Source: Nitrospirota bacterium (GTDB lineage: Bacteria; Nitrospirota; Thermodesulfovibrionia; UBA6902; JAJYJJ01). From it: a stretch of DNA of 64,000 nt. The translations under genes and the position numbers were made by a program. The stretch lies in assembly GCA_021789595.1 (NCBI GenBank), contig JAJYJJ010000003.1, positions 100,253 to 164,252 of the forward strand, written 5' to 3'. The notes below the pieces were generated by a model that saw only the letters and a program-made list of their open reading frames with translations, was not told the origin of the DNA and made no database searches. Numbering within the stretch: the stretch's first letter is position 1; every line of letters begins with the position of its first letter. Below are positions 32,983-46,242 of the stretch, piece after piece.

Positions 32983-33675
32983 TTGATAAGCTCTCTGCTT
33001 AACATGCTTTTCCCCGAGAAATGCCCTAACTGTGATAAACCCGCGGGTGGATTCTGGATAGCGCCATTTTGTGAAAATTGCTGGAAGGATATAATGCCCT
33101 ATAAAGGCCCGCTGTGCGACAGATGCGGCAAACCGCTATCATCTGAGATAGCCCATATATGCCATGAATGTCTAAAGAAGGAGCCCTTCTTTGTCAGGGC
33201 ACGGAGTTTTGCCCTGTATAAGGGGACAATGGCAGAAGCCATAAACCTGTTTAAATACAGCGGTATCAGACGTCTTGGAAGGCCGCTGGGAAGATTCTTT
33301 AATTATATGGCCTTGCCCCAGGTTGACGCAATTATCCCGGTGCCCTTACACATAAGAAGGCTCCTGCATAGGGGATTCAACCAATCCCTCATCCTGTCGA
33401 AGGTTATTGCAAAAAACAGCGGCAGACCTGTCCTCATCAATGTCCTGTCGAGGATTCGGGACACTGTTCCGCAGGTGAGTCTGAAGGCACATGAGAGAAG
33501 AAAAAATGTGCGCGGTGCATTTACGGCCACCTCCGCTGTCAAGGGAAAGAACCTCCTGTTAGTGGATGATGTTATGACAACAGGTGCAACAACAGAGGAA
33601 TGCTCAAGGGTTCTGAAAAAAGCAGGAGCAAAGGGTGTCTATGTGCTGACACTTGCAAGGGCATATGAGCTATGA
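32983..33675 (+). CDS. comF: ComF-family phosphoribosyltransferase-like protein
   Basis: ComF proteins take part in DNA uptake and processing in competent bacteria and are often kept in others. The 230-residue product has N-terminal zinc cysteines (CPNCDKP, CENCW, CDRCGKP, CHEC) and a PRTase site LLVDDVMTTGATTEECSRVL. I chose a TTG start preceded by GGAG because MLFPEKCPNC then falls where ComF proteins begin; an upstream ATG at 32923 abuts the repeat. purF follows closely. Confidence 0.85.
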   Translation: MISSLLNMLFPEKCPNCDKPAGGFWIAPFCENCWKDIMPYKGPLCDRCGKPLSSEIAHICHECLKKEPFFVRARSFALYKGTMAEAINLFKYSGIRRLGRPLGRFFNYMALPQVDAIIPVPLHIRRLLHRGFNQSLILSKVIAKNSGRPVLINVLSRIRDTVPQVSLKAHERRKNVRGAFTATSAVKGKNLLLVDDVMTTGATTEECSRVLKKAGAKGVYVLTLARAYEL

Positions 33676-33693
33676 AAAAGGATCGGGGACTTG

Positions 33694-35088
33694 ATGTTCG
33701 ACAAATTTAGGGAGGAATGCGGCGTCTTTGGTGTCTATGGTCATCCAGAGGCATCAAACCTGACCTATCTCGGACTTTATGCATTACAGCACAGGGGGCA
33801 GGAGGGTTCTGGAATGTGTTCCTCTGATGGAAAGCTCCTTCATCTTGAAAAGGCCATGGGCCTTGTTTCGGATATATACTCTGAGAAGCGCATTAAACGA
33901 CTTCCAGGGCATATGGCAATTGGACATAACAGATACTCCACAGCAGGCTCGAGCATCTTGAAAAATGTCCAGCCAATCATGGTCAACTTTTCCCTCGGCT
34001 CCATCGCTATTGCCCACAATGGAAACCTCGTCAATGCAATGGAGCTTAAGGCAGGGCTTGAAAAGGAAGGTGCCATATTTCAATCAACAAGCGACAGCGA
34101 GGTCATTGTCCACCTTATCGCACATTCAAGACAAAAGAATCTCTATGAAGGCATCGCAGAGGCCGTTAACAAGATAAAGGGGGCATTCAGCCTTCTCATC
34201 CTGACAGAAACCGACCTCATTGCCATAAGAGACCCTTACGGCTTCAGGCCATTGAGTCTCGGCCAGTACGACGGGGCATATGTTGTAAGCTCAGAGACCT
34301 GTGCATTTGACCTCATCGGCGCAAGATTTATAAGGGATGTAGCGCCAGGGGAGATGATAATAATAAACGAGCACGGGTTAAAGTCCATCAGGCCGTTTGC
34401 CCAGTCCAGGCACGCCTTCTGCATCTTTGAATACATATACTTTTCAAGGCCTGACAGCTGCATATTTGGCGGCCAGAATGTAAATGCAATAAGGAAGGCA
34501 CTTGGAAGACAGCTTGCACGGGAATCTGCTGTAGAGGCAGATCTGGTAATACCTGTACCTGACTCCGGTGTGCCGGCTGCCATAGGATATGCAGAGGAAA
34601 GCGGTATACCATTTGACTTCGGCATTATAAGAAACCACTATGTGGGTCGGACATTCATAGAGCCCAAGCAGAACATAAGGCACTTTGGTGTAAAGATAAA
34701 ATTGAACCCTGTTAGAGAACTGCTGGAGGGCAAAAGGGTAATAGTCGTGGATGACTCCATAGTGAGGGGCACAACGAGTAAAAAGATAGTAAAGATGCTA
34801 AGGGAGGGCGGCAGTGCAAAGGAGGTTCATTTGAGGATAAGCTCTCCAGCGACCATTGGGCCGTGTTTCTACGGGATTGATACCCCCACAAGAAAAGAGC
34901 TTATTGCATACACCCACACCTTAGAGGAGATAAGGAAGTTTGTTACTGCTGATTCACTGGCTTATCTGAGCCTTGAAGGTCTTTTAAAGGTTGTTTCCAA
35001 TCCAGATGATTACTGCACTGCCTGCTTCAATAACAGATACCCCGTGCCTTTCCCCTCGACAAAGCTTGAGCAGATGGAACTGTTTTAG
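33694..35088 (+). CDS. purF: Amidophosphoribosyltransferase
   Basis: PurF catalyses the first step of purine synthesis, PRPP plus glutamine to phosphoribosylamine. The 464-residue protein has a short propeptide before the catalytic Cys of [10 protein letters not shown], the Ntn glutaminase motifs ([25 protein letters not shown]) and the PRPP site [19 protein letters not shown]-terminal Cys ([11 protein letters not shown]) are as in the Fe-S-containing type. It ends six bases from the convergent gyrA stop. Confidence 0.96.
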   Translation: MFDKFREECGVFGVYGHPEASNLTYLGLYALQHRGQEGSGMCSSDGKLLHLEKAMGLVSDIYSEKRIKRLPGHMAIGHNRYSTAGSSILKNVQPIMVNFSLGSIAIAHNGNLVNAMELKAGLEKEGAIFQSTSDSEVIVHLIAHSRQKNLYEGIAEAVNKIKGAFSLLILTETDLIAIRDPYGFRPLSLGQYDGAYVVSSETCAFDLIGARFIRDVAPGEMIIINEHGLKSIRPFAQSRHAFCIFEYIYFSRPDSCIFGGQNVNAIRKALGRQLARESAVEADLVIPVPDSGVPAAIGYAEESGIPFDFGIIRNHYVGRTFIEPKQNIRHFGVKIKLNPVRELLEGKRVIVVDDSIVRGTTSKKIVKMLREGGSAKEVHLRISSPATIGPCFYGIDTPTRKELIAYTHTLEEIRKFVTADSLAYLSLEGLLKVVSNPDDYCTACFNNRYPVPFPSTKLEQMELF

Positions 35089-35094
35089 AAAATC

Positions 35095-37512
35095 CTATCC
35101 CTCCTCTTCCCTTTCAGCCACCCGTGCAACACCAACCAATCTGTCCTCAGGCCCTAAATCAATAAGCCTTACACCCTGTGTATTCCTTCCAAGAACAGGT
35201 ATGTTTGATACCTTTATCCTTATGAGCTTTCCGCCGCTTGCAATGATTATGACCTCCTCATCATCCTTAACCTGCAGTATCCCAACAACCTTCCCTCTCT
35301 GGGGGGTAATCTTTATAGTAATAACCCCTTTTGCACCCCTGCGATGCAGAGGATATTCCTCAGAGGATGTCCTTTTGCCATGACCTTTTTCTGTCACTGT
35401 AAGAAGGGTTGCCCTCTCTTCGATAACCTCTGCTGATACAACCTCATCACCCTCTTGCAGCCTTATGCCCCTTACGCCGTGGGCTGTCCTTCCCATCTCC
35501 CTTACATTATCTTCGTTAAACCTTGCTGCAAGACCGTCCTTTGTAGAAAGGACTATATCCTTCTTTCCGTCTGTAAGCATAACGCCGATTAGCTCGTCGC
35601 CATTATCGAGGTTGATTGCTGTTATGCCCTTTGCCCTCGGGTTGCTATAGGCATTAAGTGAGGTCTTTTTAACTGTGCCCATCTTTGTAGCCATGAACAG
35701 ATATGATCCTTCCCTGAACTCCTTTACCGGAAGTACTGTTGTAACCCGCTCCCCTTCTGCAAGCTGTAAGAGATTAACAATTGCCTTGCCCTTTGCAGCC
35801 CTTCCTGCCTCTGGAATCTGATAGACCTTGAGCCAGTATAACCTGCCTTTATTTGTAAAAAAGAGGAGATATTCATGTGTGGATGCGATGAAAAGTTGCT
35901 CTACGAAGTCCTCCTCCTTTGTCTCCATCCCTATAAGCCCTTTCCCGCCCCTCCGCTGGCTTCTGTAAAGGTTAAGCAGATTTCTCTTGATATAGCCGCT
36001 GTGGGAGATGGTGATAACCACATCCTCCTCTGTTATGAGGTCCTCTATGGTTATATCCTTTGTCTCATCAGTAATCTCTGTCCTTCTGGGGTCAGCGTAT
36101 TTTGTCTTTACATCTAAGAGTTCTTTCTTAATTATTTCGTTGACAAGTGCCTCGCTTGCAAGGATGGCTTTAAGCCTTTCGACCTCCTTGAGTGTTTCCT
36201 CATAATCCTTTATGATCTTCCCCCTTTCAAGGCCTGTCAATCTCTGAAGTTTCATATCCAGTACGGCCTGGGCCTGAACCTCTGTTAGCGGGAACCTCTT
36301 TATCAGCCCTTTAAGCGCCTCATCCGGAGTCTTTGAGCCTCTTATGAGGGCAATAACCTCATCGAGGTTGTCAACGGCGATCTTCAGCCCTTCGAGGATA
36401 TGGGCCTTTTCCTCGGCCTTCCTCATGTCAAATCGAGTCCTCCTTAAGATGACCTCCCTTTTATGCTGGATAAAATGGCTCAGGAGCCTCTTCAGGTTCA
36501 ATATCCTTGGCTGGCCAGCCACAAGTGCAAGCATGATTATCCCGAATGTTGATTCCATCTGCGTATGTTTATAGAGGTTGTTCAATAGAACCTGGGCCAT
36601 CTCTCCCCTTTTCATCTCAATGACAATCCTCATGCCGTCCCTGTCTGATTCGTCCCTTAAATCAGAGATGCCCTCTACCTTCTTGTCCCTTATTAGTTCC
36701 GCAATCTTCTCAATAAGCCTTGCCTTGTTAACCTGATAGGGTATCTCTGTAATTATTATCTTTTCCCCTTTCAGGTCCTTTTCTATCCGCGCCTTAGCCC
36801 TCACCTTTATCAGTCCCCTGCCATGCGTATAGGCATCTATTATCCCCTGCCTTCCATGTATTACGCCACCTGTTGGGAAGTCCGGGCCTTTGATTGCCTT
36901 CCTGAGGTCATTTAGCACCACATCAGGGTCCTCTACCATCATTACAAGTGCATCTATGACCTCTCCGAGGTTGTGCGGCGGGATGTTTGTTGCCATACCA
37001 ACTGCAATGCCAGCAGAGCCGTTTACTATAAGATTTGGCACCCTCGATGGAAGCACCAAAGGCTCTTGTGTTGTCTCATCGAAATTTGCTGTAAAATCCA
37101 CTGTCTCTTTATCTATATCCAAGAGCATCTCTTCAGCAAGCCTTGTGAGTCTTGCCTCGGTATAACGGTAAGCAGCAGCAGGGTCGCCATCAACAGAACC
37201 AAAATTCCCCTGGCCATCCACAAGCGGGTAGCGCATGTTAAAGTCCTGTGCCAGTCTCACAAGGGCATCATAGACAGCAGTATCACCGTGGGGATGGTAT
37301 TTTTTTAGCACCTCACCTACAACGCCTGCACACTTGGAGTACCTCTTGCCAGGGAGAAGCCCCTCCCTCATCATCGCATAGAGGATTCTCCTCTGGACAG
37401 GCTTGAGCCCATCCCTGACATCTGGAAGGGCCCTGCCCACGATTACGCTCATGGCGTAATCGAGATAAGATACCCTCATCTCCTGTTCAATACTTACCGG
37501 TAGTTTAGCCAC
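35095..37512 (-). CDS. gyrA: DNA gyrase subunit A
   Basis: GyrA is the breakage-reunion subunit. In the 805-residue protein the catalytic Tyr is in [10 protein letters not shown], after [12 protein letters not shown]. The quinolone-pocket segment reads [12 protein letters not shown], with Thr at the position that is Ser83 in E. coli. The GyrA box QRRGGKG is present, so the C-terminal wrapping domain is of the gyrase rather than topo IV type. GTG start after AGGAG, 14 bases after gyrB. Confidence 0.97.
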   Translation of the reverse strand: MAKLPVSIEQEMRVSYLDYAMSVIVGRALPDVRDGLKPVQRRILYAMMREGLLPGKRYSKCAGVVGEVLKKYHPHGDTAVYDALVRLAQDFNMRYPLVDGQGNFGSVDGDPAAAYRYTEARLTRLAEEMLLDIDKETVDFTANFDETTQEPLVLPSRVPNLIVNGSAGIAVGMATNIPPHNLGEVIDALVMMVEDPDVVLNDLRKAIKGPDFPTGGVIHGRQGIIDAYTHGRGLIKVRAKARIEKDLKGEKIIITEIPYQVNKARLIEKIAELIRDKKVEGISDLRDESDRDGMRIVIEMKRGEMAQVLLNNLYKHTQMESTFGIIMLALVAGQPRILNLKRLLSHFIQHKREVILRRTRFDMRKAEEKAHILEGLKIAVDNLDEVIALIRGSKTPDEALKGLIKRFPLTEVQAQAVLDMKLQRLTGLERGKIIKDYEETLKEVERLKAILASEALVNEIIKKELLDVKTKYADPRRTEITDETKDITIEDLITEEDVVITISHSGYIKRNLLNLYRSQRRGGKGLIGMETKEEDFVEQLFIASTHEYLLFFTNKGRLYWLKVYQIPEAGRAAKGKAIVNLLQLAEGERVTTVLPVKEFREGSYLFMATKMGTVKKTSLNAYSNPRAKGITAINLDNGDELIGVMLTDGKKDIVLSTKDGLAARFNEDNVREMGRTAHGVRGIRLQEGDEVVSAEVIEERATLLTVTEKGHGKRTSSEEYPLHRRGAKGVITIKITPQRGKVVGILQVKDDEEVIIIASGGKLIRIKVSNIPVLGRNTQGVRLIDLGPEDRLVGVARVAEREEEG

Positions 37513-37526
37513 AATATCTCCTGCTT

Positions 37527-39929
<2,403 letters not shown>

Positions 39930-39945
39930 TTAACTTTTCCTTCCC

Positions 39946-41055
39946 CTATATCCTCATTGGCATTATGACATTCTTATAGCCTTCATCAGCCTCGTCCTTC
40001 AGCATAGTTGGGCTCAAGGCATCGTGCATCTCAAGTGTGACCTTTTCGCCCTCAGCCGCCAAAAGGGCATCCAGGAGATACCTGGCATTAAAACCAATCG
40101 AGACAGCCTCTCCCTTATATTCAACCGCCACCTCATCCTTGGCCTCCCCTATGTCAGGATTGCTCGATACCATTGTAATCTTTCCATCCTCTACATCCAT
40201 CCTGACTGCATTGGATTTCTCCCTGCTCATTATAGCGGTCCTTCGAATGGCCTTTATCAAAAGCCCCCTGTCAATGCCCAGCTTCTTGTCACCTAATTTA
40301 GGGATAACCTGTTCATAATTGGGATATGTCCCTTCTATGAGCCTCGATGTAAAGAGGACTTCGTCTAATTGAAAGAATAGATGGTTTTTCTCTATACCAA
40401 TGGTCAGCATCCCCTCTATCTCTTCTAAAAGCCTCCTGAGCTCCTGGGCAGCCTTTTTCGGCAATATCAATTTCTTCTCCCCTGATACCTTAGCATTTAT
40501 CATTCTTGCTATCACGGAAAGCCTGTGGCCATCTGTACCGACGATCCGCAGCTCCGTCTCATCCTTTGCGGGAATAAAATGAAGTAAAAGCCCGTTGAGG
40601 GTATATCTTGTATCACTGTCTCCTGCAGCATATATGGTCTTTTCTATCATCTTCTTTAAAACCTCGCTCTGCACCTCTATCCTCTCGACATTATCCGTCT
40701 TTGGCAGTTGGGGGTATTCCTCCTCTGGAAGTCCGATAAGTTTAAATGCGCTAAGGCCTGCCTTAACCTTCAGCCAGTTGTTTTCTTGTGCCTCGAGGGT
40801 AATCCCGTCTTCCACCTCTTTTGTTATTTCAAAGAGCTTCCGCGCCGGGACACATAGACCACCTTCTTTTATCACCTCTGCTTTTACAGGCTCTTTAAGG
40901 GCTATTTCAAGATCTGTTGCAAGCACCCATGTCTTTTGTCCGCTTACCATAAAGAGGCAGTGGTTTAGGATAGGCATTGTGTTTCTTCTTTCGACAATAC
41001 CCTGAATGCCCTGTAGCACCCTTTGCAGCTCTTCCTTTTCTACCTTAATCTTCAT
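39946..41055 (-). CDS. dnaN: DNA polymerase III beta subunit (sliding clamp)
   Basis: The 369-residue protein begins MKIKVEKEELQRVLQGIQGIV and shows the three-domain clamp pattern (NTMPILNHC, SDTRYTLNGLLL, LLDAL ending in NVIMPMRI). The ATG after GGGAGGGG was chosen; an upstream start would add five residues. Position between dnaA and gyrB is standard for origin-proximal clusters. Confidence 0.96.
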   Translation of the reverse strand: MKIKVEKEELQRVLQGIQGIVERRNTMPILNHCLFMVSGQKTWVLATDLEIALKEPVKAEVIKEGGLCVPARKLFEITKEVEDGITLEAQENNWLKVKAGLSAFKLIGLPEEEYPQLPKTDNVERIEVQSEVLKKMIEKTIYAAGDSDTRYTLNGLLLHFIPAKDETELRIVGTDGHRLSVIARMINAKVSGEKKLILPKKAAQELRRLLEEIEGMLTIGIEKNHLFFQLDEVLFTSRLIEGTYPNYEQVIPKLGDKKLGIDRGLLIKAIRRTAIMSREKSNAVRMDVEDGKITMVSSNPDIGEAKDEVAVEYKGEAVSIGFNARYLLDALLAAEGEKVTLEMHDALSPTMLKDEADEGYKNVIMPMRI

Positions 41056-41108
41056 GACCCCTCCCTTCAATTAAAGCTGTAGTTAAATAACAATGCAAAC
41101 TGCTTATC

Positions 41109-42440
41109 CTATGACTTTATCTTCCTGATCAGCGTTTCAATCCTGCGGTTAAATTCTTCGTTTGTTGTTTTTTTTGCCTCTACCTGCTTACAGGAATGGA
41201 TAACGGTTGAATGGTCCTTTCCGCCAAAACTCTTGCCTATCTCTGAGAGGGAGGTATCGGTCATCTGTTTGCTTAGATACATTGCTACCTGTCTGGGGAC
41301 CGCAATCTCCCTGCTCCTATTTCTTGCCTTTAACTCCTGAACCTTTATCCCGTAGTATTCGCACACCACCTTCTGTATCTTCTCTATGGTTATAAGCTCT
41401 TCATCCTCTTGTATTATGTCCTTTAATATCTCCTTTGCCATATCAAGGTTTATCTTCTGTCCTGTAAGCGATGCATGTGCGCCTAAGCGGATTAGACACC
41501 CTTCCATCTCCCTGATATTAGATCTTATCCTTGAGGCAAGATAATGAGCTACATCGTCAGCCAATGTAATACCCTCCATCTTTGCTTTTTCCCATAGGAT
41601 GGCAAGCTTTGTCTCCACATCAGGCGGCTGCATATCTGCAATAAGCCCCCAGGTAAACCGCGACTTCAGTCTATCCGTCAATGGCGTTATCTCCTTTGGA
41701 GGTCTATCGCTGGAAATAACTATCTGTTTCTGACTTTCATAAAGGGCATTAAAGGTATAAAATAGTTCCTCCTGCGTCCCTGTCTTTCCGGCTATAAACT
41801 GTATATCGTCTATAAGGAGTATATCTGCATTTCTGTATTTTTCCTTAAACGCCCCCATCTTATCGTTCCTCATGGCGTAGACAAACTCGTTTGTAAACTG
41901 TTCTGCAGGTATATATATAAGCTTTATGTCCGGAGACCTGTCTATTGTATGGTTCCCAATTGCATTCAGCAGATGGGTCTTTCCAAGGCCAACGCCGCCA
42001 TAGATAAAAAGGGGGTTGTATGTCTTCCCCAAGGCGTTTGTAACCGCCTTTGCTGCCGCGCCTGCAAATTGATTGGATGGGCCAATAATAAAGTTTTCAA
42101 ATGTATATTTTGGATTAAGATATATACCCCTGCTTGCAAGCCTTGCCTTTCTGCCTTCCATTTGGGCCTCAACCCTTCTTGTCCCAGCCCCTTGTTTTTC
42201 AGCAACCTTATATTTAACCGCAATCTGCCTTTTAAGAATCCCTGTAATTACATCTGGTATAATGTTCGGATAGTGCTCTTCTATCCATTCGCGGTAAAAC
42301 CTATTTGGCAGCTCTATTGTTGCCTGCTGTTCTTTTATCTGCATCACCTTTATCGGTTTAAACCATAACTCAAAAACCTGTGTTCCAACCGTTTCCTCTA
42401 TAGTCTTGAGGCAAGACTGCCATACCGCCTCATTTTCCAT
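41109..42440 (-). CDS. dnaA: Chromosomal replication initiator DnaA
   Basis: DnaA binds DnaA boxes and opens the origin. The 443-residue protein has domain I (WFKPIKV), Walker A GGVGLGKTHLL, Walker B ILLIDDIQFIAGK, a sensor and arginine-finger region, and the domain IV signature FGGKDHSTVIHSCKQVE. AAAGGAT precedes the ATG. The upstream AT-rich region holds DnaA-box-like sites, so autoregulation is likely. Confidence 0.97.
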   Translation of the reverse strand: MENEAVWQSCLKTIEETVGTQVFELWFKPIKVMQIKEQQATIELPNRFYREWIEEHYPNIIPDVITGILKRQIAVKYKVAEKQGAGTRRVEAQMEGRKARLASRGIYLNPKYTFENFIIGPSNQFAGAAAKAVTNALGKTYNPLFIYGGVGLGKTHLLNAIGNHTIDRSPDIKLIYIPAEQFTNEFVYAMRNDKMGAFKEKYRNADILLIDDIQFIAGKTGTQEELFYTFNALYESQKQIVISSDRPPKEITPLTDRLKSRFTWGLIADMQPPDVETKLAILWEKAKMEGITLADDVAHYLASRIRSNIREMEGCLIRLGAHASLTGQKINLDMAKEILKDIIQEDEELITIEKIQKVVCEYYGIKVQELKARNRSREIAVPRQVAMYLSKQMTDTSLSEIGKSFGGKDHSTVIHSCKQVEAKKTTNEEFNRRIETLIRKIKS

Positions 42441-42836
42441 AAGATTATCCTTTAAATATAGTTATAAACAAAATATTAACATCTGTTGATAATTTCTGTT
42501 GTTTTGTGGTTGATGAAATTATACCTTATCCACACCGTTATAAGCAAGTTTTTTAAACCACAGAAATATACAATTTTATACCAGCAATACAAAATAATCT
42601 ATACACAAAAAATATAATTATTTTCTGTTAAAAAACAGGGGGTTTGAGATTTTTAAACAAAAAATCATCTACCTGATTACTACTATCTAAAATCTATTAT
42701 AAATAATTAAATATAAACTAGTTAAAGGAAGAGGTAATATAATAAACTTAAGGCATCTTATTTATGGAATAATGCAGACAGTAGTAATTTAGAAAAATTT
42801 CTTGATTTTATATAATCTTTTCTTTAAACTCCTTAC
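42441..42836. other. Candidate chromosomal origin oriC
   Basis: This 396-base gene-free, very AT-rich stretch lies between dnaA and the divergent usp gene. It holds a perfect DnaA box (TTATCCACA), several near matches (TGTTGATAA at 42484, TTATAAACA at 42462, CTATACACA at 42599) and an almost pure A/T tract from 42680 to 42830 suited to unwinding. TTACTACTA (42677-42685) contains trinucleotides like the DnaA-trio. Position and content together support oriC. Confidence 0.8.
42526..42534 (+). promoter_or_regulatory. Consensus DnaA box
   Basis: TTATCCACA is a perfect match to the DnaA 9-mer, 86 bases upstream of the dnaA start. Confidence 0.85.
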
Positions 42837-43643
42837 ATGCTGTTAAGTTATATTCTCCTTGGCATTGACTTTAAAGACGAGACTTACCACATTATAGACC
42901 ATGCAGTGCATCTATCAAAAAAGACAAAGGCAAGGTTAAGGATTATACATATAATCGATTATTTTATGACACCGCCCATGTATATAGAGCCATACCTTAA
43001 GATAGAAAAACAAAATGCGATGACAAAGATGAATGTATTGATGGAATATATTAAAGAGCAAGGGATAGCGGTTGACGGAGAGGTACTTTCTGGACATATA
43101 GTTGAGACATTTATCAGAGAGACAGAAAGGTGGATGCCTGATGTTGTAATGATAGGATATAAAAGCCATGCACTAAGGGCAAGCACATCAGAGAGGCTTA
43201 TAAGAACCCTAAAGAGGCCACTGTTTATTATAAAGACAAGGAAAGAGCCAAGTATCAGTAGTATTCTTTGTCCTATAGACTTTTCCACTACATCAGAAAA
43301 CGCACTTAAAACAGCCATTGCCATAAAAAAACAATACCAGGGAAGGCTTTTTATACTTCATGTGATACAGACAATAGGGGAAAGAGAAGTGGTAGAAAGG
43401 ATTAAAAAAGATGTAGAGCAGAGGGTTGATGGTATTTTAATAGACCAGCAGATAAACGATATACAGAGGCTTATCATTACAGGAATACCACACGAAGTGA
43501 TAGTAGAGATAGCAAAAAAGAAAGGATGCGACCTTATTGTCATAGGCTCAAAAGGGCATTCAATAATTAAAAACATCCTCATAGGAAGCACTACAGAGGC
43601 AGTGCTCAGATCTGCTCCGTGTAATGTATTTATAATCCGCTAA
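42837..43643 (+). CDS. Tandem universal stress protein
   Basis: The 268-residue protein has two Usp domains. The second keeps the ATP-binding pattern GSKGHSIIKNILIGST (G-x2-G-x9-G-S/T); the first is degenerate at that place (GYKSHALRASTSERL). Function in stress survival is general for the family. The stop overlaps the next start (TAATG), so the two genes are probably one transcript. Confidence 0.9.
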   Translation: MLLSYILLGIDFKDETYHIIDHAVHLSKKTKARLRIIHIIDYFMTPPMYIEPYLKIEKQNAMTKMNVLMEYIKEQGIAVDGEVLSGHIVETFIRETERWMPDVVMIGYKSHALRASTSERLIRTLKRPLFIIKTRKEPSISSILCPIDFSTTSENALKTAIAIKKQYQGRLFILHVIQTIGEREVVERIKKDVEQRVDGILIDQQINDIQRLIITGIPHEVIVEIAKKKGCDLIVIGSKGHSIIKNILIGSTTEAVLRSAPCNVFIIR

Positions 43644-44632
43644 TGATAGAGGCCATTTATCTATTGGTAGGGCTACTGCTTATTCTTTTTGCAGCAGAGG
43701 CGTTTACCAATGGCATTGAGGTGTTAGGCCATAGGTTTAGTCTATCTCAGGCAGTGGTAGGTAGTATTCTTGCTGCTGTTGGTACAGCCCTTCCGGAGAC
43801 CGTACTTCCGTTGATATCAATCTTTCTTCATGGGGGCAGATATGGAAAGGAAATAGGTATTGGCGCCATACTCGGGGCACCGTTCATGCTCTCTACGCTG
43901 GCATTTTTTCTGGTCGGGATTACCGTCCTTATAAATTTCATTCGTCATAAGAGGGCGTTTGAGCTAAATGTGGAATGGAAAACCATGACAAGGGACCTAT
44001 TATTTTTTCTTGGCATGTACTCTATCGCTGTTATTTCCTCTTTTCTACCAAAGGCAACCCATCCTGCTATAGCCCTGCTCCTTCTTTTCTGTTATGGCAT
44101 CTATGTTTACAGAACAATGAGGGGCGAAAGTGCGGAGATGCATCCGGCAGAGGGCCTTTATCTCGGGAAGATTTTTAAAAGGCCGCCAGAACTGCTACAA
44201 ATTATAACCCAAATAATCGTTTCCGTGATAATAATGGTTACTGGTGGAAGGCTCTTTATCAATAGCCTTGAAAGCCTGTCCCTCAGCCTTGGGATGGACC
44301 CGATGCTCTTTTCATTGCTGCTTGCCCCCGTGGCAACAGAGTTACCTGAGAAATTCAATAGCGTATCATGGACATGGAAGGGAAAGGATATACTTGCCAC
44401 AGGGAATATAACAGGTGCCATGGTATTTCAGGCAACATTCCCTGTGTCTATAGGGCTGATGTTTACTTCCTGGAATCTCTCTTTTATGGCCCTGTTTTCA
44501 GCCCTCCTCGCCCTATGCTCAACAGCCATAGCCCTTGGTGAATTATTGATAAGGCATAAGTTGTCCCCAAGCACCATTATCCTTGGAGGGGTATTTTATA
44601 TCAGTTATGCCGTGATTATTATATTGAGGTAA
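43643..44632 (+). CDS. CaCA-family cation antiporter (second copy)
   Basis: The 329-residue multi-pass membrane protein has alpha repeats GTALPETVLPLIS and APVATELPEKFNS. These contain the acidic residues that bind Ca2+ in exchangers. It differs clearly from the antiporter at 28983. The start overlaps the usp stop. Confidence 0.85.
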   Translation: MIEAIYLLVGLLLILFAAEAFTNGIEVLGHRFSLSQAVVGSILAAVGTALPETVLPLISIFLHGGRYGKEIGIGAILGAPFMLSTLAFFLVGITVLINFIRHKRAFELNVEWKTMTRDLLFFLGMYSIAVISSFLPKATHPAIALLLLFCYGIYVYRTMRGESAEMHPAEGLYLGKIFKRPPELLQIITQIIVSVIIMVTGGRLFINSLESLSLSLGMDPMLFSLLLAPVATELPEKFNSVSWTWKGKDILATGNITGAMVFQATFPVSIGLMFTSWNLSFMALFSALLALCSTAIALGELLIRHKLSPSTIILGGVFYISYAVIIILR

Positions 44633-44657
44633 GAAATATCACCTTTTGCCCAGGGCT

Positions 44658-44755
44658 TGGCGGGAGCGTGTGGGAATCGAACCCACCCTGAACCCTTTTG
44701 GGGTCCAACACTGGATTTGAAGTCCAGGAGGGACACCAGAACCCTATCCGCTCCC
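44658..44755 (-). tRNA. selC: tRNA-Sec (selenocysteine, anticodon TCA)
   Basis: At 98 bases it is longer than ordinary tRNAs. The acceptor GGGAGCGG has an encoded GCCA end, the anticodon stem-loop GGACTTCAAATCC shows the UCA anticodon, and a long variable arm pairs GGACCC with GGGTTC. The T-arm reads GGGTTCGATTCCC. It decodes the UGA of fdhA. selA, selB and selD are not in the window. Confidence 0.96.
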
Positions 44756-44812
44756 AAAGGCGGCAATTTTACAGCACAGGCAATAGGTCTTGAGCCGATT
44801 CAGCTATTGCCC

Positions 44813-46108
44813 TCAGTCTCCAAATACGCGATTAAATATATAAGCGCTCTCCTTTAGGTAATATCTAAGATCAAAGAGCCCTTCTATCTCAGCTGTTGAA
44901 AGGTATTGTGTAATAGCGGCATCCTTCAGAAGTAGCTCTTTAAAATCTCTTCCCTCTTTCCAGCTTTGCATGGCAGTTCTCTGTACGAGCTGATAGGCCT
45001 CTTCCCTTGTCATACCCTTTTCTGTCAGGGCAAGGAGGATACGCTGAGACACATATAACCCATGGCTCATGTTTATATTCTCAAGCATCCTTTCGGGATA
45101 TACATGGAGGCCATCAAGGATGCCTATCAGCCTTACAAGCATATAGTCTATCATGATTGTACTGTCAGGGATTATTATCCTTTCGACAGAGGAATGGCTT
45201 ATATCCCGTTCATGCCACAGTGCGACATCCTCGAGTGCTGATAGGGCGTTTGCCCTTACAACCCTCGAAAGGCCAGAGAGATTCTCACAGCCAACGGGAT
45301 TACGCTTGTGCGGCATTGCAGATGAACCCTTCTGGCCTTCTGTAAAAGGCTCCTCTGCCTCCAGCACCTCTGTCCGCTGTAGATGTCTTATCTCAGTGGC
45401 AATCTTTTCTATGGATGCTGCAACAATAGCAAGCGTGGTCATGTATTCTGCATGTCTGTCCCTCTGGACAACCTGTGTGGCAACAGGCTCTGGTTGTAGC
45501 CCAAGGCGCTTGCACACATATTCTTCAACAAACGGCGGAATGTTTGAGAATGTCCCTACAGCCCCTGAGAGCTTCCCAATGCTGATAATCTCTTTTGCCC
45601 TTTCCATTCGCTGAAGGTTCCGCTTCATATCCTCATACCAGAGGGCAAACTTCAGGCCAAAGGTTGTAGGCTCTGCATGGACACCGTGGCTTCGTCCCAT
45701 CTGTATGGTATCCTTATATCTATATGCCTGTGTCTTGAGCACAGCCATAAGAGCATGGATGTCTTTGATTATTATCTCGGATGCCTCCCTCATCAGGAGG
45801 GCAAGTGCTGTATCAAGGATATCAGAGGATGTGAGGCCTTTGTGGATGTATCTTGATTCAGGGCCCACCTTTTCTGAGACAGAGGTTAAAAAGGCAATAA
45901 CATCATGCCTTACAGTTTTTTCTATCTCATCTATCCTTGAGACATCAAAGCCTGCCTTCTTTTTTATGTTTTCCAATGCTTCCTTTGGTATCTCTCCAAG
46001 CTCTGCCCATGCCTCACACGCAGCTATCTCTACAGCAAGCCACTTCTTAAATTTATTCTCCGTTTCCCATATCCTGCCCATCTCTGGCCTTGTATAACGC
46101 TGTATCAC
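44813..46108 (-). CDS. purB: Adenylosuccinate lyase
   Basis: PurB cleaves SAICAR and adenylosuccinate in purine synthesis. The 431-residue protein has the superfamily signature SSAMPHKRNP, plus MGRSHGVHAEPTTFG and TSSDILDTALALL with catalytic His/Ser residues. I chose the GTG preceded by GGAGG so that the protein starts IQRYTRPEMGRIW, the normal PurB start; a longer frame exists upstream. Confidence 0.96.
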   Translation of the reverse strand: MIQRYTRPEMGRIWETENKFKKWLAVEIAACEAWAELGEIPKEALENIKKKAGFDVSRIDEIEKTVRHDVIAFLTSVSEKVGPESRYIHKGLTSSDILDTALALLMREASEIIIKDIHALMAVLKTQAYRYKDTIQMGRSHGVHAEPTTFGLKFALWYEDMKRNLQRMERAKEIISIGKLSGAVGTFSNIPPFVEEYVCKRLGLQPEPVATQVVQRDRHAEYMTTLAIVAASIEKIATEIRHLQRTEVLEAEEPFTEGQKGSSAMPHKRNPVGCENLSGLSRVVRANALSALEDVALWHERDISHSSVERIIIPDSTIMIDYMLVRLIGILDGLHVYPERMLENINMSHGLYVSQRILLALTEKGMTREEAYQLVQRTAMQSWKEGRDFKELLLKDAAITQYLSTAEIEGLFDLRYYLKESAYIFNRVFGD

Positions 46109-46242
46109 AAATCCTCCATTATGAAGCGCTATAATTTTAATAAGCTCAAAAAACTTATTACAGAAGTTTATCAAACCTCATGCGTAAAGTCAAAAGAGGG
46201 CATATTGCAGTTTTTAGTGTTTTGTTTTAACATGCAAAATAT

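Noticed and set aside
44657..44857. A 66-codon plus-strand frame over the tRNA-Sec gene
   Set aside because: It is the complement of the tRNA and the end of purB; no independent support.
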